Source: Rotaria macrura (taxonomy: Eukaryota; Rotifera; Eurotatoria; Philodinida; Philodinidae). From it: a stretch of 64,000 nt of DNA. The stretch is from positions 62,001-126,000 of the forward strand of contig OENT01000295.1 of assembly GCA_900239685.1 (NCBI GenBank), written 5' to 3'. Each line of letters starts with the position of its first letter. The first letter of the stretch is position 1. Below, piece after piece: positions 13,963 through 27,559 of the stretch. Position numbers and translations under genes: made by a program. Below the pieces are notes generated by a model. It had not been told where the DNA came from and did not search any database. It worked only from the letters and a program-made list of their open reading frames with translations.

Positions 13963-16900
13963 TTACATATCGCCTCTGGGCTCAATTACTTTTCCTTTTT
14001 GTATTTCACCCCAACCAATTAATCTGTAATGTCCACGAGTACGACGACTTAATGCAAGTTTGTCGTTTATGTCAGCACACACGGCTTTCGTTAATTGGAT
14101 TTTAGCTAAATTGTTTTTCACGCCTAGTACTCGACCACCAGTAGATAAAGAACCAATATTTATCAATAATAACTCATTTTCAGACAGTTTGCTTATCTAA
14201 AGACAACGATTTTCATAATTGTCATGAAGTGCATTTATTATTAATAGGAATGATAAGTTTGTAGAATACTTCTGAATTTTTTCAATCTAACTTTTAGTAC
14301 GGTCGTAAATTAAATTGAGCACTTTCCTTTTACCGAGTATATGGCTCATTACAACAAGCAATTTGAAATGTGCACTATCGACTAGTCTATACAAGAAACA
14401 GTTCTTTGAAAGAATCGAGATCTCGAGAAGACTGATTTCCCTAGTTCATATTCTACCATACATGTCTCATCTAGATAATCTCAGGATTCATGTATTTTTT
14501 GAAAAAATGTTTTACACACTAGTTTAACTTATTTTAATTGTTCGTGAGATTCTATCAGAGTCTCATGATGAGATCCGTGAGATAAAGATCTGAAGCTTAC
14601 TTGAGCATATGATCAATATAACGAAATTGGAAAGTTTCGATTTTGAAATATTATAAAGAATTACGCTTTAGTCGGTGTGTTGCAGTGTAGATTGCTGATT
14701 ATAATTGATTCAAAACTTTTAGCTGTTTCATTGACTATTGAATTCCTTTTCCTAATTCTCGAAACGTTAAGTCATCAAGCGGAAGTATACTGTTCAAGAA
14801 TCGAATTGAGACATTTTTCATACGCTCTAATCACTATTTGATGTGACTAAAATTCATACTTTAAAATTTTTTGCTCACATCCTTAGTGATAACTTAACAG
14901 AGGATTCGCCTAATAAAAACCAGAGACGGTCTGTAGTTGTTTTAATTCTTCTATAGAAAGGACACAAAAGAGAAAGCATGAACTACATCAAGAAGTATCT
15001 ATGATATGTATGAAAAGAAAACATCTCATTCAATTGTATGTAAGATATTGATGAAATCGAGATAAAAATTAAAATTACTTGAAAGATTTTAACCGGAATA
15101 TGTCATGGAAGACAATATTTTTGGCAATTTTGAGTTGAACCATACATTTTATTCTATATTCTGCAAACTCTATCAACTTTAAAAGTGTCAAAACTATCCG
15201 ATTAGTTATTTTTCTGAGATTGTTCGTACAAAAACAAATTGGTGGCGAGTTATCACTGGCTCGAAATTAAAACAAGTACACATACCGTAGCATGTTCATT
15301 TGAAGAATCATTTCGTACACCAAGAGTGTGATGCAGAAGAAAATATTTTATTTGAATTTCCACATAAATTCTTGGCAATGTACCCACTTCGCCTAGCATG
15401 TGACCAACAAGGCGATCAGCACGACATAAAGTTGGATCAATTTTCGTACCAACACCTGATATGAAACAAAACATTTAAACAATTGACTAAGAAAAAAATT
15501 TCAATTTGTTGTTTTATACCAATGAGACCACCAGGTACAGCAAAAGAAAGTTCATTCTGTTCAGCATACAGTGAGATAACCTTCGATTTAATAGGTCGAC
15601 AATGTAGTTGACCTGCATCATCTTTAAACATTAAACCCGGTCTAATTTCAATACAATGGTTAACCTATAGTTTTCAATCATAGATTTACTCTTTTACATC
15701 ATGCCGAATAGAAAAAACCTCACTTTAAGAACACCTCGAGAAAGACTACCTCCAGCAATACCGCCTTTGAGATCATCAACATTGGCACCAGGCTTATTGA
15801 TATCAAATGATCGAATTACTATGAGATTTAATGAAACTTATTTGTCAAAAATACAATAATTATTTTCCTTTCATTTACTTGTCATTCTTGGTTTTGAAGT
15901 AAAATCTCTTATAGGTATTGGTATTTTTCGTACGATGTAATCGCAAACAATGTCAATATTAAAGTTCCGTTGGGCACTAATTGGAATAATCGGAGCATGT
16001 TCAGCATTTGTATCTAGAATTCATATACATCGATTAGTGCTACTAGCCGTTAACAGAGAATTATTCAAACTTTGAATGAAATTCTGGATTTGTTGATATT
16101 GGCTTTCTACTTTTCTACGTGGAACAAGGTCAATCTTATTTTGAAGTACTAATACGGATTTCAAATCCATAATGTTAAGAGCTGCTAAATGTTCAGATGT
16201 TTGTGGTTGAGGACAAATTTCGTTAGCAGCTAAAATACTTGAATAGATAAGAGGTCGTTCTTTTTGCAAGATTTATCTTTACCAATAATCAAAAGAGCAG
16301 AATCCATTACAGCTGCACCATTTAACATGGCTGCCATGAATGTTTCATGTCCAGGACAATCAACAAAAGATACATGTCGCACAAGACGATATTGACCACC
16401 ACACCCGAGTCTTTTGCACGGAAGTTGATCGATTATTTTTGAACCAGTCGAAAAATAGCGCTCTGGCCGTGGACATTGTTCATTATCACATTCGAATATC
16501 TATTTTAAATTTAAATTCATCTGTTACCAAATGTAGGATATCATTTCATTTAGATGTGCGCTTACACCAGAGAAAACGGAACATAATCCAGATTCATTTT
16601 AAAACTACTAGTTTGTTGAAATTTGTACATTTTTCTCAGAATTCATATTTTACAATAATATGAAATTTAACAATTCAACTATTTTACGAGAAACTTTATT
16701 AATATCGTATCCAGATTATTAAAGCATAAAGCATGTAACTTCTATAGAAATTCTTCACGAGCAAAACAATATCATTCCTAATTGAAATAAAACTTTACTT
16801 GTGATTTTCACTAAAGAGTTGATTTTTTCCAAACTTTCTATTAGATGTTTACAAGACGAGCTCTTCTCATGCCCTACACTCTTCCAAAGAAGAATTTTCA

Positions 16901-17425
16901 GACCCAGATCCTATTCACTAAAACTTCTAGAATATTTACTTTTGTCAAATCCTATCCTTGATAATCTCTTTTCTTCATTATCGTTATTCTAAACACCTCC
17001 AGTTTTCATGGCGCATGCTCACGTTTATGTCGAAACGATGTAAAAAGAAAAGTTTTTCGTCTGATTTAATAGTTAAATTGCACGTAGAAAACAAATAACA
17101 GTCAGTAGAAACTTTCGACAAAAGTTATCTGAAAAGAATCGTTACCTACCTTTGAATTAGCATATCCTAGTTTGATGGTCATGTTTCTTTGTTTTTCGTA
17201 GCAGAATTTTCCTGTATCTACACCAGATAGAACCCTTACAAGAGTAGATTTTCCATGTGCTACATGGCCGATAGTTCCAATATTTATGGTAGCTTGGCGA
17301 GTAATAATCTCTGGCGTTAGAGGTGTCAAGAGATTTAAATCCTAAAAGAAAAGTGTGAACAGAAAAGAAAACCATTATGATATATAGAGATTTCTCTATT
17401 ATATACATACTAAATCGTTCATCAT
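13963..17425 (-). CDS. EIF2S3: Translation initiation factor eIF2 subunit gamma
   Basis: eIF2-gamma is the GTPase core of eIF2, which delivers initiator Met-tRNA to the 40S ribosome. The nine exons (17411-17425, 17150-17341, 16283-16499, 16071-16229, 15879-16013, 15724-15818, 15520-15664, 15286-15455, 13963-14196) sum to 1,362 nt, giving 453 residues (human 472). G1 is GHVAHGKST at 30-38, followed by switch-1 [11 protein letters not shown]3 DCPGH, G4 NKID and G5 SAQ. The C-terminal beta-barrels include [12 protein letters not shown] and [11 protein letters not shown]. The knuckle after switch 1 has cysteines at 73, 78, 97 and 102. This differs from the usual eukaryotic CPRPxCYRSC arrangement, because the second-half cysteines of CPRPERYFS are lost. 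Introns are mostly about 50 bp, with longer ones at 16500-17149 and 14197-15285. The gene is divergent from RAB14, with 534 bp between start codons. Confidence 0.95.
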
Positions 17426-18855
<1,430 letters not shown>

Positions 18856-21800
18856 AACAAATGAATAACTAGCTAACTATATGTATATTTATATATATAT
18901 CTTTACATATATATGGCAGATGATAGACTAAAGAAGTATAACTTATTCTCTTTCTCAGATCGATTTACATTTTTTTTGCGTATTGTAATTGTCGTTGTTC
19001 TTTTATTTTCTTGTACATTTCGTGTACGTGTGTGTGTGAGCGCGCTCCTAAGATTCATTCTTTTTTTTTCTTTCTACTCGGTTCGTTGATGATCGTTCGT
19101 CTACTTTTTTTTGTCGTCATTACCATTTCCAAAAGCAAATTTTTACTATCATAACAAAAATAATGTAGCACACACACGTAAAACATCGTCTTCCCTATTC
19201 GATGTTTTCATATTTTGATGATTAAAGACTGACAAGAGATAAATCAAGTCACTACCACGTTATGTCATACGAAAACAGAATGCTTTTAATCATTCTCATT
19301 TGGCAAGGCTTTTTGCGACAAGTCAAGAAAAACATATGATCAAATACGAGCTGACAACTAAATGACTGCTCAATAAATTAAGTTAAGTTTTTCCATTGTT
19401 TATGTTTTTCACGAACGAAAATATTGGATAGAAAAAAGATTATAAATGAACATAATTAGCAGTATGAAATAATCATGATGAGAAATGTTTTAAAACTGTG
19501 GCTATTATACGTATCTCCAAAGTCTACTTGATGAAACCATAAATTCGTGTTACCAATTCTCGGTTATCTTGTAATCCAAGCATAATCTTTTGTACTGTTT
19601 GAACCCTTAATCTTACAATTGATTCATTGAAAAGAATGTATCATTGATGCTTGTTGGAACATTAGAAACGTATAACTCGGGATAAGATGAGTTAGCTATG
19701 TTAAGTATACAATTTCGATGGAAGCATAATTAGAAGTATTTAAGTAAATAACAAATGTATCTGATGATAGTCTGGGCTGTGATTTCTAATTTTCTTATAT
19801 CAAATTAAGTGATATTCATACAAAATGAGACGTGTATTATGTCAACAGAATAAAGTACAAGTTTCTTCTGTTAAAAATAGGTTATTCGACTATTAATGAG
19901 TCCGATGGAAATCTCAGAGTAAATTGATACTGTCGATTTCGATTAATTAAAAGTATAACATGGGCTCCACTCATCTATCTGTTTTGCCGGATCCAGTCTG
20001 AAAGATTTCCTTTATTATTGGTCGAACAACAAGAATTCTTTGTTTTTGTTTTCTTTCTTATTTTTTTCTTTGTCAATCTTTCTCTTTTCTTATGCTTGTT
20101 TATAGTCTATGCTAATTTTTCTTCAATATTTATATGCTCTTTTCTTGATAGATCACGATCAGACATCAGCGAACATTGCATGTAATAGTTAATATAGATG
20201 ATCAAGTTAGAGTGATTTAACCTATAATCTAACTACAAATTCAATCAATGTTCTATTGTCTTATGTAGAAGACGTAGAACATCATGTTTCACACTTGTAT
20301 TATTTGATTCTTCTGCTACATATCTCGATCCACAATAATTCTCCTGTATGCCCATCGTTTTAATTGAATAAAAGACATGAAGAAATGATTGCTTCAAGTT
20401 AAATTGAAAGCGTCTTCATCAATAAACATGTTATCGGTTCAATTACCTATCTTCTACCTTCTTTCGATTAATAAGTGAATATAATACTTTCGTTTTTTGT
20501 ATGCTTCTCTCTTTTTATCTTACGCTTTTTAGTGATTAGTTTAGAATGAATTTACGTGTCTACTAATGTATACGCGTGCTATTTAATACACATAGTGCTA
20601 GAAGATTTACAAAAAAGAATCAAAATAGATAGTTTCGATAGGAAAAACGTTCGTTGAACATTTTCATTTCTAATAATACCAATTTAAGTGCAGTTCGAGA
20701 TGATTAACTCCCACTTTCAAATATAGTTGGTATTTGTTTTGTAATGTATTTCATTTTGAACTTGACAATGATGTTGATCTTTCTAATCCTTAGTATCATG
20801 CAAGGATACTACTAGCTTGTTACGATGGTTAAGATCATGTTCTATAAAGAGAAATAACATTTTTTATTTATTCGTTTAGATAACTCGATTGGTAAATGAA
20901 CATATTAAAACATACATTGAAACAGTTTACAAATGCAAGAAAAAGAACTCGAACTCATAAGTCAGCCATAGGTTTGTCAAAAGACAAATGTTAGGTTGTA
21001 CTTCACAAGATTGTGTCATAAACTATAATATCATGATATTTATCATATAAACATGATTGTAACTCACTGTTATTCTGATACGAATGATCAAACCTAACTC
21101 GTTTTATGACAATAATTTTCTAATCAGATCGATTCAGTTCCTAATAAGTATCACAAAAACAACAAATTTGGGTCTTTTTATTGATTATTATGAACAAAAA
21201 AATTTTATTTGTTTGTACAATTCAACATCATAGAAATTCTCAAGAGACTCTTGCATTTTTGAAGATAAAACTATTTCGTTAACTTCATCGATAGACTAAA
21301 ATGAACACTTATTGATAAGTGTACTGAACATATATTTTTCTACTGTTAATATTTCATCATTAATCTATACGGAATGCAAAAAATAAATTTAATCATCAAT
21401 CGGGATACACATGGGAATATGCTATACTTCAATATACAGTGAACAAGAAAAAAAATCACATTTTCCTTGCATTTTATGAATCTAGAAAATTTTGTATGGA
21501 TACAAAAAAATTTGAAAGATATTTGACCCAAAATCATGGTCAAGTTCTTCTTTTTTCGCTTCATTTATCAATATGAAAATCAATGAATGATGTCATGCTT
21601 CTGTAAAGCGAAGAAATAAATTGCTTTAAAATGAGTCATGCACATCGATATTCAAAGTAGTAAGGACGCATACAGAAACAGTTTTGTTTTTCTAGTTTTT
21701 CATACATTTATATATTGCTTAAGTAGGTAAAGGAATAAAAACATTCAACTCAAAGACATACACGTATCAGTTGCATTAAGAATCATTCACGTCATCCATC

Positions 21801-22346
21801 AGGTAAATAAATGCTTCTATAGCTTTCAAATCAAACAAACAGTAAATATATATGTGACTTTGATCATTACACCCATGGATTGAACTTTAAAGTGAATAAG
21901 AATAAAAACCAATGATTATCGTTAATTTTAGAAGTATTGAACGAAATTGAGACGGTTACTATTAGTGATTTCATATGTGTCAAATAACTATTTAGTCTCT
22001 TTCGCTTGTTTTCATTCTGTATTTAGATGTCCATTTAGGTAACTACTACATTGAGTTAGGATTTTATTTTTCAATGAATAAGAAATGTAGCTTTTCAAAG
22101 AAATAAAAAGACATTTAAAGATAAGATAATTCAATCGAATTAATATTTTGTCACCGAGATAGATCATAGAATAGTGAACAACAAAATCTGATTTGCCTTT
22201 GAAACCAAACAATTTAGATTATTGTCTAATTTCTTTATATTTCTATCAAGTCTGTAAACAAGAGCTGTGTCTATCAAGACAAAATATTAATTTAATGAAT
22301 TTGCTCAAGCAAAGAAAATAGACATGAGTCTGTTTGTTTTATTGTT
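18856..22346. other. Gene-free stretch between RAB14 and bHLH gene
   Basis: About 3.5 kb. The first 500 bp is probably RAB14 3' UTR. The remainder is AT-rich with only short unsupported frames (for example around 21346-21564 and 22012-22212). No repeat or exon chain was found by eye. Lying downstream of a neural-type bHLH gene, it could hold enhancers, but nothing in the sequence proves this. Confidence 0.4.
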
Positions 22347-22894
22347 TCATCTATCATTCAATTGATCTGCGTTTGGAAAATCCATAGCTGTTGCTGCTTG
22401 CGATAGAATGGCTCCTGGTTGACTACTCATAATACTTGCACGAAGAACACATTTCTTTAATTCATCAATAGCTTGTGCTTGTAGAAGAATAAAATTCTTC
22501 GCTAGAATAGAATTATTTTCATATTCCAAATAATCATTGATTCATTCACTGTGTACTTACCCAAATACAATGTTGAAATTTTACTAAGTTTACGTACGGA
22601 TGGTGAATGTGCGTAAGGAATCTAAAAGAAAGTAATCTTTCGAGCAATACAAAATCAACGTATTAACATGATATAATAACGAACCACAGAACGTAATTCA
22701 TCGAGTGCATCATTCAAATCATGCATACGTCGACGTTCACGTGCATTAATCGATAGACGTAATGTTCGTTGTTTTCGTTCACCAACTCCGTGTGTCATAG
22801 AAGATGGTTGCTGTTCAATAGTTTTCGAATTTGGAGTCACAACAAGAGGTAATGGAAAGTTCCAAAGAGATGGAGGTGTAGAATCGTTTGCCAT
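22347..22894 (-). CDS. bHLH transcription factor, BHLHE22/23 (Olig-related) type
   Basis: This is a nuclear DNA-binding factor of the Olig/BHLHE22/23 class, which controls neuronal differentiation in animals. Exons 22685-22894, 22561-22621 and 22347-22501 sum to 426 nt, giving 141 residues. The basic region LRLSINARERRRMHDLNDAL (about 46-65) is near-identical to BHLHE22/23. The loop contains IPYAHSPSVRKLSKISTLYL and helix 2 is AKNFILLQAQAIDEL. The basic region keeps the E-box-contacting N-A-R-E-R-R-R pattern. Only about 45 residues precede the domain and about 35 follow it, so the protein is much shorter than the vertebrate proteins (over 200 residues). One intron splits helix 1 from the loop and the other sits within helix 2, before AKN. 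The gene is divergent from the aldolase gene, 599 bp from its start. Confidence 0.9.
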
Positions 22895-23493
22895 GGATTG
22901 GAAAAAAAGAACCGCGCCGATTCGATTTAACGCTAAGCCACTTCTTTAAAATGCCTTGTATGTAATGATGGATAAAATGAGTTGTCGATGTAATTTTCAT
23001 GCAATTCTCTGTCGATCTCTTTTCTTTTTCTATCATAGTTATTTTTTCATGATAGAAATGTATATTTATAAATAGAGATAGATATGTATGTGCGTTCTTA
23101 TTCCCTAAACGATGTTCTTCCCATACATCCATTTCTGATTTTGCTCACACTATCATCAGAGACGCTAGCTTGTATTTAATCAAAGAATAATCATAATTGA
23201 ATTTTTTCTACATGTATCTAATAGAGAACTAAGCTCTTCAAATTGCAAATTGTTCTTGTAATTGACAGAAGAGGGGCAAAATATGATGAGAACCATGATG
23301 ATGATGACCCTAACTACAAAATTCATAGATATGAAGAATATAAACACACATGCATACTAAACGAAAAAGTGACTAGGGTTGTGCACATTAGACACAATAA
23401 GATCAGATAAGATAAAAAATGAGAATAAAGCGAAAAAAAAATATTCTTAATTCATTTTAGTCATTGTAACGAATCAAGACAAGAAGCACGAAC
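22895..23493. promoter_or_regulatory. Upstream region shared by bHLH gene and aldolase gene
   Basis: These 599 bp lie between two divergent start codons and therefore hold both promoters. A short ATG run of GATGATGATG type sits near 23298. No recognisable core element stands out. Confidence 0.35.
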
Positions 23494-24462
23494 ATGGTCA
23501 CAGCATTACCTCCCGGTATATATGTACCTATACCAACATTTTTTCACAATGAACCAGCAGATGAACAGCCAGTTGATGTTGATACGGTAGCTCAACATAT
23601 TAAATATTTATGTACAGCTGGTGTTCATGGTATTGTTTGTATGGGTTCAACAGGTGAAGCTGTTCATTTAACTGAAGAAGAACGACAGCTTGTTTTGCGT
23701 ACTGCAAGAAAAACCATTGATGATACATCATCAAATGTTAAATTAGTTGCTGGTTGTTCGAAAGAATCGGTTCATGAAACATTACATTTAATCGAACAAG
23801 CAGCAAGTTCTGGCGCACAATATGCTATGGTCTTACCACCGTCATATTATCTTACATGGACATTAAATCGATCGGATGTGATCTCTTCGTTTTATACTAA
23901 AGTAGCTGATAAATCACCGATACCTATTATTATCTATAATTTTCCTGGTGTTACACAACAAATGGACACAACACAAGAAACCATAGTGAAATTAGCTGCT
24001 CATCCAAATATTGTTGGCATTAAATGTACAGATGGCAATGTTGGTAAAGCTGCTTATGTTTGTGAACATACTGATCCGAAAACATTCACTGTACTAAGTG
24101 GTTCAGCTGATAGTTTTGTTCCATTTTTAACCATCGGTGCTCAAGGCTGCATACCAGGCTTTGGTAATATCGCACCACGTGTAATGTGCCATCTATTTGA
24201 TTTATACACAAAACATTCAACTGATCAATGGAATGAAATACAACGTATACAAGGTAAAATTGTTGCTTGCGATCATGCATTCTTTCGGTGGAATGGCATA
24301 TCTGGTCTCAAAGCGGCTATGCAACATTTATTAGGCTATGGCGGTCTTGGACGTACACCACTTTTACCCACAACTTCAGACATTCAACAAAAAATCGTTC
24401 AAGCTCTAGAACCTGCCATTGAAATCGAACGAGATCTAGCTTCTAAATCATCAAGCCAATAA
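23494..24462 (+). CDS. DHDPS/NAL-family aldolase, intronless, fungal-like
   Basis: This 322-residue class I aldolase has a TIM barrel of the dihydrodipicolinate synthase / N-acetylneuraminate lyase superfamily. The substrate-binding GSTGE motif is at 51-55, the catalytic tyrosine is Y148 in IIYNFPGV, and the Schiff-base lysine is K177 in GIKCTDGN. The tyrosine motif YNFPGV is the form I associate with fungal members; animal HOGA1 has YSVPANTG there. Likely chemistry is retro-aldol cleavage of a 2-keto-3-deoxy acid or 4-hydroxy-2-oxoglutarate to pyruvate plus an aldehyde. I would not assign lysine synthesis from one gene. There are no introns and no mitochondrial presequence (the barrel starts by residue 8), unlike HOGA1. 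AATAAA lies about 115 bp after the stop. Horizontal acquisition is plausible but needs a tree. Confidence 0.88.
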   Translation: MVTALPPGIYVPIPTFFHNEPADEQPVDVDTVAQHIKYLCTAGVHGIVCMGSTGEAVHLTEEERQLVLRTARKTIDDTSSNVKLVAGCSKESVHETLHLIEQAASSGAQYAMVLPPSYYLTWTLNRSDVISSFYTKVADKSPIPIIIYNFPGVTQQMDTTQETIVKLAAHPNIVGIKCTDGNVGKAAYVCEHTDPKTFTVLSGSADSFVPFLTIGAQGCIPGFGNIAPRVMCHLFDLYTKHSTDQWNEIQRIQGKIVACDHAFFRWNGISGLKAAMQHLLGYGGLGRTPLLPTTSDIQQKIVQALEPAIEIERDLASKSSSQ

Positions 24463-25136
24463 TTCTAATTCCGCAAATGAAAAATAACTATTTTCATAGT
24501 TTGTCGCTTTTCAGTAGAAGATTTTCTTTCGTTTTTTGTTCTTTTTTGATTGATATTGCATTCGAAATACAAACAAATAAATGAGCATCATATACGCCTC
24601 CTTACGTTCATAAGTTTATTGACACTTAACTGTCTGTCGTTCTCGTTCATCTGCTTTTTCATATCGCCTGACGTACGTATCTTTAATGTGTACAAAAAAA
24701 AAGAAAAAAAATACCCGAGAAAAAAATGACGGCAATCACGAGAAAAAGGCAGCGTTTTCAACAAAGAACAAACAAACAAATAAGCGGGCAAAGAAGAAAA
24801 AGAAAGGAGTAGTTACGATTAATGAAAAGCAGTTAACGATGTTGAAAGACAGTCATTGTGTTTTTAAAGATATATGATGTTCTCACGCCCATTTCATCAA
24901 ATCTGTGTCGGTTAACCAACAAAATATGAAATTCGTATAAAACAAGAGAACGGTAACAATAAGGAAAAAAAAACGAGATAAAGAAAAAAAAGGATCGTCC
25001 GTCATCGCAACTGTTCATACCATGGTGTGTAGGAAAAGTTTGAATATAAGTAAATCGCGTGCGAGAGACAGAAAAAAAATGAAAGGAACAAAAAAAGAAA
25101 AAAAAAAGAGATCATCCATTGGTCTCCATCAGTTAA
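24463..25136. other. Convergent 3' ends of aldolase and G3BP genes
   Basis: The 3' UTR of the aldolase gene (AATAAA at 24576) is followed by a strongly A-rich plus strand (24680-25125) that would be a U-rich G3BP 3' UTR. The A-rich frames here are low complexity, not genes. Confidence 0.5.
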
Positions 25137-27375
25137 TTACTGCTGTTGTACTGGTTGTTGAATTTTGCTAGCTCGATAGTCGTTATTATTCTCATCGCCT
25201 CCATTAAATGATGAGGAATTATTATTGAATTGACCCCCGCCACGTCTTTGATTGTTACCACCACCACGATACGGTGCACGATTGTTACCTCGGCCACCAC
25301 TTCTTCCTTGATAGTTACTGTTACGACCACCACTTTGTGGTCCGTTGTTAAAGTTACCGCCAATATTATTATTTGGTTGATGATTGCGTTGAGTCTTAGG
25401 TTCAACATTTAAACAAATGTTTTCATCATACACAACATGTTCCTTTTTGACAACGCTTTGTGCAACTTCTGAACTTTCGAACACAACAAAACCATAATTC
25501 TAATGTTAAGTAAAAAGAAACAGAAACTTATCTGCTTTCTTTAAATAATTTATATAAATAAAAACAAACCTTTTTATTATCGTGAGCAGGTGTGTGAATC
25601 TTAACATCGAGAACTTTACCAAACTTTGAAAAACAGTCGAATAATATTTCCTTGGTAAATTCGACTGGTAGTGAACCAACGAAGACTTGATGGTCGTCCG
25701 ACGTTGTTGTCACATTTGGACCTGAATAATGAATAGCATTATGATCTTTTTTTTTGTTGTACTGTTATTTCAATAATTACCACGATTAGCTTGTTGATAG
25801 TAGCTATTACCACCTCGTTGTTGTTGACCGGACTGATGATTACTACTTAGTCGATTAACTGCTGGTGGTGGTACTTTTACGGCTGGTCGAGTGGCAGCAT
25901 TGGTTTGTTGAGCAGTTGTTGATGGTACTGCACTTGGTGTTGTACTACTACGTGGAGCAACAATTGTATTTGCATTAATAGTTGTTGTTTGACCCGTTGA
26001 TGAATGTAATTTAGCGATACCAGCGTATGATTCTAGTGAAAAAGCAGCACTGATATAGATTCCTTAAAGTTTCTTCGTGCACTCACTTCCTTCTAGTTTT
26101 TGTCCTTCCGTTGCTGTAGTTGTTTGTTGTGTTGCAGAAGTTTGCTTAACCGATTGTTGATTGGATACATTACCACCATTTATTTGCTGTTGCTGATTTT
26201 CTTGTGAGACTTGATTTGACGGTCTCGGACTAGATTGTGGTTGTGTTGTTTCTGGTTGTTGAAGATGTGTATGGCCATGTCCAGTGAAACCAGTAGATTC
26301 AACAACAGTAGCATTTGAGAAACCGTTCCTAGAAGCGAACATTTTCTTTTTCGTTTTTCTTCTAGGATTTACTTCGAAAATGAAAACTTACATATTAGTT
26401 GAACCTGCCAGTTGAACTTCTTGTTGGCGAACAGCTTGAATAGAATTAATTTGTTGTTGATTGCCTGCAAGCGGTGCAGCACTACCACGTGGTGGTAATG
26501 GTTGCTGCTCTTCTATCGATGGTCGTATAGGAGCTGTAACAAGTAATGGTTGTTGTGAAATTGTTACTATCGCTGCCGATGAATCAGCATTTGAAACCTT
26601 ATCCTAAAAATTTCATATAGACACGCACATATGTATATACACGTTTGCTTTCATTATTTAGTTTTTCTAGTTTATTATTTACTGCATTCGAAGTTGTGTC
26701 ACCATAGATGTGTGAACTTGACCGATCATCTTCATCTACTTCATCTGATCCATCGTCAAAAACTTCATCTTGATAACGGAATATATCATTTTGTACGTAG
26801 TACTTTTTTGGTTGTCGTGGTGCCAATACGAATGTTTGCATAAATCGACGCATTGGATCACCATTATTCGATAGTTCACCGGTAACCTGAGGAAACAATA
26901 ATGTTATTTGATTATTTTTTCACATGCTTAAAATTTTTAGCAAAAATTCACCTGAACGACAACCCCATCACCAATAGTCGGATGCGAATCAACCTGACGA
27001 ATCTTAGCATGACAATCACGTAGATTAAGATCATTGATTCGTTGAGAAATATTTTCTGGTCCAACAGCAGGTTGTTCAACGCAACCCGGCCGATCAACAC
27101 CACCATGAATGAATGTACTATCCGTCGAATAAAATCTACATGAATTCATATATACATATATATAAGTGTATGTGTGTGTATGAATTGATTGAAGAGACAA
27201 AAGAAATTGTTTTCAAAACCTACCGATGAAGTAGATGAGGTGCTTGGTGTAACAAAGTATAATACTGATGGACGAATGCACGGCCCACCTAATACAATTA
27301 TCATGAATAGAATATGTATATAAAAGCAATTACAGAAAGTCTTACATCAAACGGGGTGGGACTTGTTTGCACCAT
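25137..27375 (-). CDS. G3BP1: G3BP / Rasputin stress-granule RNA-binding protein
   Basis: G3BP nucleates stress granules and binds RNA. Nine exons (27346-27375, 27224-27288, 26952-27135, 26641-26886, 26392-26603, 26087-26328, 25781-26032, 25570-25721, 25137-25499) sum to 1,746 nt, giving 581 residues, somewhat longer than human G3BP1 (466). The NTF2-like dimer domain occupies about 1-135 ([20 protein letters not shown], then [11 protein letters not shown]). An acidic stretch near 137-147 contains [12 protein letters not shown] long Q/P/T-rich disordered middle contains SYAGIAK, matching the SWASV region of G3BP. The RRM (about 415-500) has RNP2 VFVGSL and RNP1 NYGFVVF, and an RGG tail follows ([17 protein letters not shown]). 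Order and composition are fully those of G3BP, and one gene may stand for G3BP1 and G3BP2. A 5' UTR exon with a donor near 27455 and an acceptor near 27415 seems present upstream. Confidence 0.95.
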
Positions 27376-27559
27376 AGTTTTAGTTTATTTAAGAGACGGT
27401 GATGGGATGAGATCTAAAATCAAAGTAAACTAATGGAGATAGTTCACTTACATACAGTAAAAGGATCATAAATGACTGGGAGAATCATCAACAACGGACG
27501 GACGAGGTTTGGTGTATAGCTGCTGCTGCTAACAAAACAGAGAAAAGTTAGCAGTAAGA

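Noticed and set aside
17157-17408. Frame overlapping eIF2-gamma exon 2 in another phase
   Set aside because: Shadow of the GTPase exon; the real frame has GHVAHGKST.
24680-25125. Lys-rich ORF on the plus strand and Phe-rich ORF on the minus strand
   Set aside because: Low-complexity A-rich 3' UTR sequence; no homology or start context.
25133-25408. Val/Thr/Ile-rich frames on both strands over the G3BP RGG tail
   Set aside because: Caused by repetitive GGN codons of the RGG region read out of frame.
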